A stretch of DNA of 64,000 bases. It comes from Sulfurisphaera ohwakuensis (GTDB lineage Archaea > Thermoproteota > Thermoprotei_A > Sulfolobales > Sulfolobaceae). Position numbers and translations under genes: made by a program. Each line of letters starts with the position of its first letter. Positions within the stretch are counted from its first letter, which is position 1. Below the pieces are notes generated by a model. That model had not been told where the DNA came from, did not search any database, and worked only from the letters and a program-made list of their open reading frames with translations. Shown here piece by piece: positions 25,735-36,500 of this stretch. The stretch is from positions 682,001 through 746,000 of the forward strand of contig NZ_CP045484.1 in the NCBI RefSeq assembly GCF_009729055.1, in the 5' to 3' direction.

Positions 25735-26628
25735 ATGAACAAAAGGGATATACAATTACTGCACAAAGTAGGACAATACTATTTACAATATAAAGGGATA
25801 TTAGACGTTGAAAGCTCCTTCTTACTCTTGAGGGTACGCAAGAAATAGAAATAGGTGATTATGCTCTCTCCTATATTTACTATTATATAATGTATTTAAT
25901 TACGAAAGATGCAGTGAGGGCTTCAGAAAAGGCAAGAAAGAGTAGACTCACGCATAGGGAATTTGCTGTAGAATATTCTGAAGATCTTTATGGCGAACTT
26001 CATGTAGATCTTACTATTCCCGTATATTCTACAGGTCTAGTAGCATATCACACCTTTACTGAAGGTTATAATGCTCCAGAATATGCAGTATTAGGCTACT
26101 TACTTAGGAAAATATTTTCTGTAATTAAAGAAAAGAGGGAGAAGATAACAATTTCGCCTCCTCCCTTAAGATTCTTCAACTTCATTGAGAGTTTTAACAA
26201 GGAATTTTCAAAGTTAGAAGAGGTTAAAGAAGAGTTTCCGGAAGGCTATTTTAAGCCCCCGTCTTATACAGACCCTGACTGGCTTGTTATGGCTTATAAA
26301 TCGTACTTCCTTGCTGAGGAACTCGAGAGGATTAAGGTGGGATTGAAAAAAGGAGGAGAGGAGATCAACAAGGATTTAATAAAGTTCATTATGTGGAAAC
26401 TTTATGAACTGTACACTTTCTATCTTGTTGCTAACTACCTTGAGTCTAAAGGGTATGAGATAAAGAAAGAAGGAGAAGAATATGTAGCAATAAAAGGAGG
26501 TAAGGTTCTTAGACTTATGTTTAACGCACCACTTCCATATTCCTCGCTGATTAAAGTAGACGAAGAAACTAGTGCAGAAAAATACAAAGGAAGACCAGAT
26601 ATTACTGTAGTACGAGGAAAACCCATAA
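25735..26628 (+). pseudogene. Predicted PD-(D/E)XK-type restriction-like gene, frameshifted and truncated
   Basis: ATG at 25735 (TATA-like TTTAAATATA upstream) opens MNKRDIQLLHKVGQYYLQYK and stops at 25849. The next frame carries on from about 25825 as LTLEGTQEIEIGDYALSYI into the long frame at 25890-26648, showing one frameshift. The C-terminal part reads KGRPDITVVRGKPI, the first acidic motif of a PD-(D/E)XK nuclease of the DUF2357/McrBC-like kind; the expected E-x-K follows nowhere, because the gene is cut at about 26628 by minus-strand mobile-element sequence. 25441-25734 shows no other feature. Confidence 0.6.
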
Positions 26629-27024
26629 TGCCTTGTAATCACCACTGAATAACTTGTACCGTCCATTGCTGCATCAATTGATAATCCCTCAACAATTTGT
26701 GATAGTAGGTTGTAGAGTGCAACGAACTTACACTAACTCATAAGGACTGGCCTATGTATACTGATAAACCAAACCCCTACTAACAACGTGATCAAGATAA
26801 TGAAACAAAACATCACCACCAGATAAACTAACATCCCTACCAGGATCATCCCAAGAACGCAAAGGATCCTCCTGCCTCTTACCCAAAATCACAACATCAT
26901 ACCAATCTGGCCTAAAATCATCAGCCAAATCCGGTAATTGAAAAGAAAACCTAGGTTCTGAAGCATACACATTGGCTATTATATTTTCCTCAAATTCTTT
27001 TAATGAAGATGTTTCACTTTTCAT
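26625..27024 (-). pseudogene. Probable transposase remnant
   Basis: The frame 27024-26752 (FRPDWYDVVILGKRQEDP, FHYLDHVVSRGLVYQYT) stops, and a second frame then reads FVALYNLLSQIVEGLSIDAA followed by MDGTSYSVVITRHYG down to about 26628. The two look like one protein with a frameshift. The D-G-T-S motif resembles the catalytic aspartate region of DDE transposases, but the family was not identified. It truncates the nuclease-like gene on its left. Confidence 0.45.
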
Positions 27025-27052
27025 AATTATTTTTAAATCGTCCTCTATATTG

Positions 27053-27430
27053 ATGCCTTTTTATGCTTATGTTGGTAGGTTTGATTTTAGGATTTCTTTA
27101 CTGACTCACGATGTTAGTGATGATGCTGTTAGGGAGTTAACTAGGATTCCCAAATTGTTGAGGGTTTCCTATTTGCATAACGATAAGATGTACTTCTACA
27201 TTATAGGACAAGATCATATGTTTGTCAAAATAACTGAGTTCATAAATACTTTATCGAATAATTATGATTTCGTTTATGATCTACATTTGCACCCTATAAC
27301 ACCTTCTATGAATTTTTCTGTAGCATCTTCAATTCCTTATGAGCATTTTAGTAAGGAGGGTAAATGGATTATTTCTGAGGAGGAATTATTAAACGTTTTT
27401 GAGAAGGAGTTAGCTAGAATTAAAAAGTGA
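27053..27430 (+). CDS. Hypothetical protein (125 aa)
   Basis: An unrecognised alpha/beta protein (FYAYVGRFDFRISLLTHDVS; EGKWIISEEELLNVFEKE). ATG 27053 is chosen because a TATA-like TTTTTAAAT at about 27030 would give a leaderless start there; the upstream extension to 26972 overlaps the opposite-strand frame and looks non-coding. It lies at the edge of the defence island with no partner. Confidence 0.5.
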   Translation: MPFYAYVGRFDFRISLLTHDVSDDAVRELTRIPKLLRVSYLHNDKMYFYIIGQDHMFVKITEFINTLSNNYDFVYDLHLHPITPSMNFSVASSIPYEHFSKEGKWIISEEELLNVFEKELARIKK

Positions 27431-27609
27431 ATAATGTTAAATAAAGACCTTTAATCTCATATTAGCTAAAAGTTAGTTCTAATAATACTTCACTCTTATA
27501 ACTATGATATTTATCTAATAGAGTAGTTAAGTCACTGTTACTTAACCTAGAAGAGCAATTATAATAGCAACGAAAATCATTTTATATAATTATCTAAATA
27601 ATTGAATAA

Positions 27610-29169
27610 TTATATATTCTCTAATTTAGTCAAAATATCCTTATAGATTTCCTTTTCTTCTATGTTTAAGTTAGATAAGATCTTAATTAGCTGAAGTAAT
27701 TCTAGAGTCTTGGATGCTGGTAAGGTTTTTATTAAATTCGGATCTTTTTTGACTCTAGTTAATAAGCCTAACACATTATTACTACGTTCAGTGAATTTAA
27801 TTTTCTTCTTATCACTTATCATATAAAGTATTCTGAAGAATAACTTACTTCTCCCGTAAAACTTGCCAATTATGTAATATTTAGCCATTTTATCGTTAAT
27901 ATTGCAATTTATCGAATTACATAAAATATTTACTACTTCTTTAAATACCTCTTTTGTTATATCACTATTAACACCAATTATTCTCTCATATTTAGAGAAC
28001 TCCTTAAGTACAACTTCAAGAGCTTTAGCTATTGCCTCAATGTCACTTACATTTTCAATTCTCTTCTCTTTTAAAATACTGTGAAGTTCATTAAGTGTAA
28101 TAGTCCCACTTTTACCTTCACCTAAAGATATTCTAAACCCTTTCCTCTCGTAACTTACCGATAACACTTTGTATTTTGACTTTAGCAGAGCTCTTATATC
28201 TTCTTCTTTTATAATTTTCAATAAGAATGTTTTCTTATTACCTATTATATCTTCAAAGCTTAGCCTCTCCTTACTTTTCTCCACGAACGAATTACACGCA
28301 TCATCTAAGCAATTAAAGAAGTGTTCAGCGTAAAGGTAAGGGGTTAACAATCCGTTTACTGAATTGCTCAAAGTTCTCTTTAAGAAGCTTAAATAGAAGT
28401 TATATATTTCAGTTTGTAAATCATAGTCTAATGAAGCTACGTAAATCCCTTCTTTTGCGTTAATTACTGCCATTACTGATTTTACGAAATATTTACTTGG
28501 TAAAATTGCCCATTTCCAACTTATTCTTGGTTGTACTTTATAGAACATACTCTTAATTCCTTTCTTATTTACAACAGTAAACATAGAATTATAAGAGATG
28601 TAATCTAAAAGTGCTAGAGATAGTATAGGCCTAACGCTTTTATCGGTTTCTCTAATTTTATGAGTTAATTTATTTATCGTGTAAAGTTGTAATGGCGAGA
28701 AAAATTTGTAGACAGTATTAAAACCGTAAATACTTACCCTAAAATTTACAGTTTCTCTAGGTATATCCTCCTCTAGGATTAGCTCGAAACTATCATCTAT
28801 AGGGATAACTGGGGAAGTGAGCAGATCTTTCTTGCTTATCTCAAAGTTCAAGTATTGTTCTAGTAATGAACTAAATTCTTTGAAGTTAATTTTCTTTATT
28901 ATACTATTACAATTAGGGCATTTAATTACTTTATTCTCGTTTACCTCAAAAATCGTTTCACAATAAGGGCATCTGATCTTCCACTTACCTATTTTAATTT
29001 CATCTAATACTCTTACTTCCTTTGAAATATTTCTCGCACATGTTATAACATCCTTAGGAATATAGCGGGAGTTTAGTATTTTATAAATTATTTTGGGTTG
29101 TATTGAGGGTCCTCTCCAGTAAGGTAATATAGCATTTAGTAGTCTCACTTCTTTTTCTCTATTTTGCAT
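27610..29169 (-). CDS. Zn-ribbon protein of the defence island (519 aa)
   Basis: The Zn-ribbon, near residues 65-90, has CPYC and CPNC knuckles separated by a short basic stretch. The rest is mostly helical and not recognised. It is the last gene on the minus strand after the beta-CASP nuclease, 60 bp away, so it may belong to the same transcript. Role in the island, possibly nucleic-acid binding, is inferred from the Zn-ribbon and position only. Confidence 0.55.
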   Translation of the reverse strand: MQNREKEVRLLNAILPYWRGPSIQPKIIYKILNSRYIPKDVITCARNISKEVRVLDEIKIGKWKIRCPYCETIFEVNENKVIKCPNCNSIIKKINFKEFSSLLEQYLNFEISKKDLLTSPVIPIDDSFELILEEDIPRETVNFRVSIYGFNTVYKFFSPLQLYTINKLTHKIRETDKSVRPILSLALLDYISYNSMFTVVNKKGIKSMFYKVQPRISWKWAILPSKYFVKSVMAVINAKEGIYVASLDYDLQTEIYNFYLSFLKRTLSNSVNGLLTPYLYAEHFFNCLDDACNSFVEKSKERLSFEDIIGNKKTFLLKIIKEEDIRALLKSKYKVLSVSYERKGFRISLGEGKSGTITLNELHSILKEKRIENVSDIEAIAKALEVVLKEFSKYERIIGVNSDITKEVFKEVVNILCNSINCNINDKMAKYYIIGKFYGRSKLFFRILYMISDKKKIKFTERSNNVLGLLTRVKKDPNLIKTLPASKTLELLQLIKILSNLNIEEKEIYKDILTKLENI

Positions 29170-29229
29170 GAAATATAAAAGCTATACTAAACACTCTCGG
29201 TATAACGATATTAATTTAAGTATTAAGTA

Positions 29230-30510
29230 TTATGGAAGATTCTCTGCACAACTATAACCTAATTTGTTTATGTATTCGCACATAGTTAGTGGGGCTTCTG
29301 TATGTATTGGGATTACCTTCTTAGGTTTAATGTATTCTAATATAGTCCTTAACTCATATGGATAATAATGACCAGAGATTCTCAACCTATAGATTATAAA
29401 GCCTAAAGCCTTATACCAATTATCCTCTATACTTTCATCTTCTCCACTTTCAGCATTACTTTCTGTGGATAGTGATATAACTGCAGAGCCCTTAATTATT
29501 TCACTTAATCTCCTTCCAAAGTCTATTAGGTTCCCCTTAACTGTAAATATAACATAATCTTGTGGAGATCTAATTATCTCCTCTTCATCTATTATTTCAA
29601 ATTCTATGCTTTTATCATCAAACTGATAAGCTTTATCTGTTAGATTAAATTTTGATATCCAGAAGCTAGCCATTTTTATTAATCTGCGTCCAGAAAACAC
29701 TGGAATTCTGCCTTTCTCTTTAGCAACTAGAAGAAGATATGCTAGTTCTTCTAGATCTATAGGATCTATAGAGACCGTGATTAGTGAATTATCATGATTT
29801 TCGAAGATATTATTAACTTGCTCGTTAAAATAATGGGGCTGTAAAGGAGAGATAGCAGAGGAGAAGTTAGTTCCCTCTATTATTAATATGTCAGTATCTA
29901 ATCCCCTCTCTTCGTATTCCTCAAGAAGAGTTTTTTCGTGAATTCTATTGTGTAACTCTTGATCTGCTACTTTTAGAGGAGATGAAAGTCTTAAGTCACC
30001 AGAGTATAATATTCTAACGTCTCCGTTATTATAATAGAACGAATAGGCTGGGTAAGCACTATGTTCGACTTGTAATGGCAATACCCCATCTTGATTATCT
30101 CTTATATCAATTACGTTAACACCTAGAGGAGGAGATATATATGCAGTCCAGTTGTCAGATTCTTTATACGGTTCTATGAATCGATTAAAAGTATCTTTAT
30201 CTGGTACATATAGTAACGTGCCTACATTTAATAAGTGTAGAACCCCTAAGTGGTCCAGGTGTAAGTGTGATATATAAATCTTGTTAAATTCATCAGATGG
30301 TGGTATGATCCCTAGCCTCCTTAATTCTGAGGCACTTGATGGTTGAATATTAACGTTATAATATTTTTTAAACCTTGAAAATCTTATCCCTTGGTCAAAG
30401 ACTAGGGTATTGTCCTTATTTTCTATTACAATAAAATTACCACCAATTTCTCTATATCCTTGTTTGATTCTGATCAGAGTATTCCCGTATTTATACTCCA
30501 TGTTTAACAC
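29230..30510 (-). CDS. Beta-CASP metallo-beta-lactamase nuclease (RNase J-like)
   Basis: The 426-residue MBL-fold protein has motif II HLHLDHLG at 82-89 and GDLRLSSPL later. Beta-CASP hallmarks follow: IIEGTNFS (motif A acidic residue) and, near the C-terminus, SGHYYPYELRTILEYIKPKK (motif B His) and VIPIHTEAP (motif C His). This is the RNase J/CPSF layout, so it is probably a Zn-dependent RNA or single-strand nuclease. It overlaps the helicase gene by 20 bp and must be co-translated with it, placing a processing nuclease inside the restriction operon. Confidence 0.8.
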   Translation of the reverse strand: MLNMEYKYGNTLIRIKQGYREIGGNFIVIENKDNTLVFDQGIRFSRFKKYYNVNIQPSSASELRRLGIIPPSDEFNKIYISHLHLDHLGVLHLLNVGTLLYVPDKDTFNRFIEPYKESDNWTAYISPPLGVNVIDIRDNQDGVLPLQVEHSAYPAYSFYYNNGDVRILYSGDLRLSSPLKVADQELHNRIHEKTLLEEYEERGLDTDILIIEGTNFSSAISPLQPHYFNEQVNNIFENHDNSLITVSIDPIDLEELAYLLLVAKEKGRIPVFSGRRLIKMASFWISKFNLTDKAYQFDDKSIEFEIIDEEEIIRSPQDYVIFTVKGNLIDFGRRLSEIIKGSAVISLSTESNAESGEDESIEDNWYKALGFIIYRLRISGHYYPYELRTILEYIKPKKVIPIHTEAPLTMCEYINKLGYSCAENLP

Positions 30511-33187
30511 CTACTAGTGCATTATTAACGTAAGTATAAATCCATCCGTCACTCTTTACTTTTAATAAATCTAACGGGCTTACAATTTTTATATATCTAA
30601 CCTCGCCTTTACCTTCTGCTCTTATTTTATCTCCTAAACTTATCTTCCATCCTTGTTCACTAAGAGCTTTTATTACAGCCTCTTTAACGTCTTCATTATG
30701 CCCTTTAACTCCTATTATCGCCCCTACTATAGTTGGGTTAACCTTATAGTCTTCCCTACTATTTGGTACCCAATTATCCTTTCCTCTACGTTGTCTATAA
30801 GATATAAACTGCTGTTCAATATAGTAAAGTTTTTGTTGCACGTAGTCTATTGCCTTATACACCCATAAGTTATCTTTCACTAACACTTCATCTGGATAAA
30901 TTGTATTACAATGCAGCAATTTAGGAAGGATATTCTTAATGAAGTCACTTTCACGTATTATATCGCCTTTAGAATTTATTATTATAGGGAGATGTATCAA
31001 GTTCTTATTAGACTTAGTCTCTACACTTGTATCTATAAGATAAATGTTGTAGTCTAAACTATCACAAACTATATAATTCTTACGTATCTTAGCAAATCTA
31101 GAAAGTAAGGAGTAAAATAAATATATGTTCTTGCCTACTCTGTTATCGTCGTATGTTTCGAATAAAGATAATTTCTGTATAACTATTTTTCCATTAGAAA
31201 AAATTCCATCTTGATATCTAACATATTGTTCTAAGAATGATTTAATTGCTTCATTAAGCTCTTTCCTATTTTCAAAGCCTGAGAGATTTCTAATAGAGTC
31301 AATCTCGTTTATAACTGCACCTTGCATCTTTTCAAATAACGCGAACTTCCTCATAGTTTCTTTTAGTATTTTTATCCTCTTTAATAGAGAATCCACTAAA
31401 TTATCTAAATTTCCTTGTAATGCAGACTCCCATACCTTAATTGGGGTAACTTTTTCTTTTTCATTATTAGGGTCACTATAGATTGTGTATATTGGTATAG
31501 TCTCTTTATCCTCACTAAGATCAAATATCTTGTTCACAGTGACTCCTTGGTATATTAAAGCATCAACTACTTTTTCATTAGACCCAGTACCCTTAGTTAT
31601 TGATAAAAGTTTATTATAATAATTTTCGAGTAAGGCTTGCTCTAGAGGGATCTTTAATGAAATGTAATATATATATACAGGCTTGATCTGCTTAAGTCTC
31701 CATACTCTTCCGTTCCTTTGTTCAAACCTTACTATGCTTAACGGGATCTCGTAGTGTATTATAACATTAGCACTCTGTAAATTTAACCCCTCTGAGGCTA
31801 CGTCTGTAGCAACTAAAACTTTACTTTCCTTACCCTCTAACCATTTCTTAATCTTATCTATTCCCTCTTGATTTACTGTTTCACTAGTTACTACTTTAAT
31901 TTCCCTATCTGTTAAATTGAGAGCTTCCTTAAGCTTTCCTAAAATATAATTCGCAGTGTCCTTATATTCTGTAAATATTATTACCTTATCCCCTTTACTT
32001 AAATGAGTTTTCACTAAATTTGTAAGTGCCTTTACTCTACTATCGTTATTAATAACCCTTTTAGCATACTCTATTAACTGCGGTATGAAATCTTTAAATC
32101 TTTCAAGATATGGAGCATTTATTTCAGCTAATTCATTTGCTATATCATCAGGTTCTACGTCTTCCTCAGTTTCCTCCTCTTCAGCGTATTCCTCAGCTTC
32201 ATCTATAACCTCATTTTCATTGACTTTCATGCTCCTATTCTCTATTACGTGTTTAAAAGTCACTAAGCCAGCTAAAGGGCTAGACAGTGAACGTCTACCT
32301 ATTATAAATGCTAAGAGCTGAAGGGCTTTAGGCTTCTCACCTATACTATCGTAATAATCTTTAAGTATTGCTAAAGAGAGCTCTCTTATTAATGTATAAT
32401 ATCTTTCCTCATCTTCCGTAGGTTCTACTAGATACTGAATAAAGTACGCTTTAGGGAATATTTCCTCTTTTTCGTAAACTTTATTTACGTTATCTTTATT
32501 CCTCTTTAGTATTATAGCCCTAACAGTACTCCTTAATACTGCTTCACTATTATCCCTTAAATGGGGGTCTATAAGGACAAGTCTCTTTATGTAATCGTTG
32601 TCGTTACCCCTATGAGGTGTGGCTGATAGGCCGATAAAGTGAGAGTTTGGGTTTTTAGTTACCAACGAGGCTAAGGTTGCATATCTCTGATTTTCTTTAT
32701 TACCTATTATTCCTACTTTATGTATTTCATCAACCACAATTAAATCCCAATTAACAGATAAAAAGTTAGACTTATGTTCGTTTCTCTTTATAGTATCTAC
32801 ACTAACTATATAGATCCCGTTTTCGCTTAATGTTACCCTATATTTTCTATAATCAATCACTGGTAATTGCCACTCTTTATCAAATTTCCTTAACTCAGAT
32901 ATCCACTGGTTAATTAAGACCTTAGGGACTATTAATAAAATCCTTTTAACTCCCCTATTCTTAATTAATTGATCCATTATCATTATTCCTTCTATTGTCT
33001 TCCCGAGTCCCACATCATCGGCTACTAGAAACCTTACTGGATCCCTTGCGAGAAGCCTATAAAATATTTCAGCCTGATGAATGTAAGGCTCATAATCCCC
33101 TCCGGTTAAAAGAGGATACCTAAATAAAGGATGAGATTCCTTTAATTTATCTAAGTAGAAAAGGATAAATTCACTCATAGAGGTCAC
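30491..33187 (-). CDS. SNF2-family helicase (DrmD/RapA-like)
   Basis: The superfamily 2 helicase/translocase (898 residues) has motif I DDVGLGKT (57-64), motif II DEIH (153-156), motif III SATPHRG (188-194), motif V ATDVASEGLNLQSA and motif VI QRNGRVWR in the second RecA lobe. An acidic insert lies between lobes (about 340-370) and a long C-terminal region follows. SNF2 proteins of this kind are the DrmD component of class 1 DISARM. It overlaps both neighbours, so the operon is tightly coupled. Confidence 0.88.
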   Translation of the reverse strand: MTSMSEFILFYLDKLKESHPLFRYPLLTGGDYEPYIHQAEIFYRLLARDPVRFLVADDVGLGKTIEGIMIMDQLIKNRGVKRILLIVPKVLINQWISELRKFDKEWQLPVIDYRKYRVTLSENGIYIVSVDTIKRNEHKSNFLSVNWDLIVVDEIHKVGIIGNKENQRYATLASLVTKNPNSHFIGLSATPHRGNDNDYIKRLVLIDPHLRDNSEAVLRSTVRAIILKRNKDNVNKVYEKEEIFPKAYFIQYLVEPTEDEERYYTLIRELSLAILKDYYDSIGEKPKALQLLAFIIGRRSLSSPLAGLVTFKHVIENRSMKVNENEVIDEAEEYAEEEETEEDVEPDDIANELAEINAPYLERFKDFIPQLIEYAKRVINNDSRVKALTNLVKTHLSKGDKVIIFTEYKDTANYILGKLKEALNLTDREIKVVTSETVNQEGIDKIKKWLEGKESKVLVATDVASEGLNLQSANVIIHYEIPLSIVRFEQRNGRVWRLKQIKPVYIYYISLKIPLEQALLENYYNKLLSITKGTGSNEKVVDALIYQGVTVNKIFDLSEDKETIPIYTIYSDPNNEKEKVTPIKVWESALQGNLDNLVDSLLKRIKILKETMRKFALFEKMQGAVINEIDSIRNLSGFENRKELNEAIKSFLEQYVRYQDGIFSNGKIVIQKLSLFETYDDNRVGKNIYLFYSLLSRFAKIRKNYIVCDSLDYNIYLIDTSVETKSNKNLIHLPIIINSKGDIIRESDFIKNILPKLLHCNTIYPDEVLVKDNLWVYKAIDYVQQKLYYIEQQFISYRQRRGKDNWVPNSREDYKVNPTIVGAIIGVKGHNEDVKEAVIKALSEQGWKISLGDKIRAEGKGEVRYIKIVSPLDLLKVKSDGWIYTYVNNALVGVKHGV

Positions 33188-33566
33188 GAAAAGATTTACT
33201 AACTCTAAAAGTATCTATTATGTTATTTCTCCTTGAGTATCTACTTAGAAATTCCGTATACCAAAACTGTAAGCTGAACTCATCCATTCCTATTATTATC
33301 TTCCCTAGCTTATTAATTCTCGTAGCATAAACTTTTCTAATGGTTTGTCTCACGCCACCATAAATTATCATAATTTTAAACAATCTCTCGTTCTCAGTCC
33401 TTATAGTTTTCTTAGTCCTCTTATATTCAACATTAACGTTCTTAAGAATTATATCATAAATTTCATTCAGGCTCACAGCAGCCTTAAAGACTCGCGAGCT
33501 ACTACTGTTTCTTACAATGTAATAATAAATCCTATTAGGGCTAGTTTCTCTTATGAGGTACTCCAT
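33171..33566 (-). CDS. Small hypothetical protein of the defence operon (131 aa)
   Basis: A basic protein of mixed structure (EYKRTKKTIRTENERLFKIM; LSRYSRRNNIIDTF), not recognised. It starts 1 bp after the DUF499 gene and overlaps the SNF2 gene by 17 bp, so it is a true member of the operon. It may be an adaptor between ATPase and helicase; this is inference. Confidence 0.6.
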   Translation of the reverse strand: MEYLIRETSPNRIYYYIVRNSSSSRVFKAAVSLNEIYDIILKNVNVEYKRTKKTIRTENERLFKIMIIYGGVRQTIRKVYATRINKLGKIIIGMDEFSLQFWYTEFLSRYSRRNNIIDTFRVSKSFRDLYE

Positions 33567-33567
33567 C

Positions 33568-36500
33568 TTAACACACCTTAACTCTTACTTTTATAATCCC
33601 TTTACTAATTAAGTCGTTAATTTCCTCAACTTTATTTATCTCTTTAATTTCCTCAACTTTTATCTTAAGTGAGCCAGAAACCTTAGACTTCAAACCTATC
33701 AAGCTTAATAGGGGATTTAAGAAATTAACGAAATCGAGAATACTAGACCCTAAAGGCTTAGCACTCACAAAAATTTTCCTATTAGGGTCTTCTACGTTAA
33801 TTTCACCCTCTAAGACCTTTTTACCGATTATTAACGAGTTCAACTTGGTAATCACAGTCCTTATATCATTAACATTTATTATATCTATCTCAGAAATCTT
33901 TGAATCTTTATTTAACTGGTCTACAATCCTCTCGCACTCGTTTCGCCTTAACCTAGTGACTACTTCAACCCTCTTCTCCTTATTATCATATTTAGCATTT
34001 ACAATAATTATACCGTCTTGATTTAACGTAATCCTCAGAGTAGTCTGAAAATCTGGGACTCCCTCAGTTACGTCTAGTACTCCATAATTACTACTTAAGT
34101 ATACCTTAGAGTTAAAATTGCCTACTTTTTTCACTGCTATTTTAACTTCCTTTACTTCACCGGGCAAGCCTTCGACCTCTTTAGGCTCAGCATACAACTC
34201 TATACCGACCTCCAAAGTTTCCTCAACTAGTCTAATCTCTCCTATCTTAAATTTAACAAACCAGTTTTCATCTTTCTTAAGTTCTTTTAGGGGTATTCTA
34301 GCGCCATCGGGTAATTCTAATACATAATACCTCTTAATCACTTTATCGCCTTCCTCTATGATTTTCTCTTGAGATACCAGTTCGTCGATCTCTTTCTCTG
34401 CAGCGTCTTTAGCTGGCAAGATTATTGAAGCCTCATCAACTAATATTTCTCCCATGCCTTCATATTTCTTATAATAAACTCCCCCCCTAGTCATAACGCC
34501 TACTTCTAACTTCTCCACGCCGTTACGTATAGCGTTATAAATTGCCGAATCTGTGACGAAAGGTAAAGAAGGATTAGTGTAAAATACCTCCCTTAAGTCC
34601 TTAACCGAAAATGATTTACTTGTTATATTAATCCCTATATTATCCAGATACCTTTTTAACGTTTCAAAGTCGAAATTCTCTTCACGAACTATTTTAACCT
34701 CATCAATTAACGTGCTTTCGACTTGCTGAAGTAACGTCTTTTCTCCTCCTTTCAAGTCTACTATTCTAACTTCATTATTTCCAGTGGGATAAGCTACTTT
34801 ATCGAAATATTGAAATATTTGATTATATATTGCATTTTCTAAACTATTTACATACTCACGTAATATTTTATCAGCGTATTCCCTAGAAATTTTATCACTA
34901 TAATAAGGTGTTACATCCATTTTAGAACAAGAAATATACCTTCTCGTATAGTCTTCTATTTTATCCCTATTAGATCCTATGGATGGGAATAGTAACGTTA
35001 TAGTATTGGAATATCTCCTTAAGCTCTCTGTCCTTCCAGAGGGTACATAGTATAATATTTTCCTCGCAACTTCTTCAGAAGCTTTAAGTACCTCATTGAT
35101 ATCCCTACAACCTTGACATACTGGCTTACTTAATATTGCAAGGTAATATGATGGTTCGTCAACGTTAACTAATTCATTCTTATTTCTAAGTATAGTCCTA
35201 TACAATTTTAGTAAAAATCCGCTGACAGTTTTCTTACCCTTCTTTTGTACAACGTCTATCGGAGTTTCAGCTAATTCGAGCATAATATTATTTAACTTCT
35301 CCTCTACCTCAGCCTGCGGCACTTTACTTGCATCTTTTTCACATATCGTTTTAGGATCTAAGAAATAAGTAACCCAATATCTCCCCTTATCATTCATAAT
35401 ATATGGGATAATCATATCAACATTCTTCGAATTGCTACTAATACTCTCTAAAATCTCCTTCACATCAGATGGGAGCATACCTATTGAGTTAAGGTATTCT
35501 GGGTCAAGAACTGAAGTAATTATTTCCTTATCATCAGGTAATGCAGAAGCAAGTTGACCCGCATCTAACCCTAACTGGTAATAATATGTTGTAATAAATA
35601 TATAATTTGCTAATAAAAACACTATTTCCAATCCCTTAGATCTCTGAATGATAGTGTCTGCAACTGTACCATAATTCTTGAAATTCTTCAGTAGTAAATC
35701 GTGTATCTGAGGATCTTTTATACTTATATCCGATGGTAAAATTAAACTCCTTGTAAGTTTATAGTTCCATAAGTCCCTTATTACATACCTAGTTATCTTT
35801 ATACCCTCGCGAGTACCTTGAAGATGCATATTCCCTTCTAATAACCTCTTTAAAGCCTCAACATAAAGTGGATGGAAAGGATAAGTTCTCGCAATATCCT
35901 GGACTATGGAAACGTCAACGTAGTCTCTATACTGATCGGCTAACTTCTGGTATTTGCCTACTACATTACTCTTAACAGCCTCATTTACTTCTTTGAATAT
36001 TCTCTTTATTAATACATTAGCTAAATCCGTAGATGTCTCTATAGGCGCTCTAAATGCCTTACCGCTTCTCTCTAACCTTTTAGCTAAAGCTTCTATAACT
36101 TCTGACTCGTATCCTGCCTCAATGTACCCTATAATATCTTGCTTATTAGGAGAAATCTCAATTTTAGCCGGGATTGTAGCTACTAACACTACTGGCAAAT
36201 TAACGCCCATCGATGCTAAAGCTTCTAGGAATAGCAAACACTGCTCATAATACTCTTTATATCTGCCCTTTAATCTTAAAAGATAATAAGCTATCTCATC
36301 TACCAGAATAAGAACCCTTTCCCCTTTAAATAACCTCTCAAGATCGTCTTTTTGCGGAGTTATCATATCCTCATCAAATTTTTTAATTACATCATATTTT
36401 CCAAGTTTATTTGCAATATAACCCCATAAGGTCTTTATTTCAACATTACCATCCTTTAAGGGATCTACCGGTGATGGGGCGGTTCTGCTATCCTTACCCC

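Noticed and set aside
26376-26666. Minus-strand 96-codon frame MDGTSYSVV...
   Set aside because: Only its first 15 or so codons belong to a transposase remnant; the rest is antisense to the nuclease-like gene.
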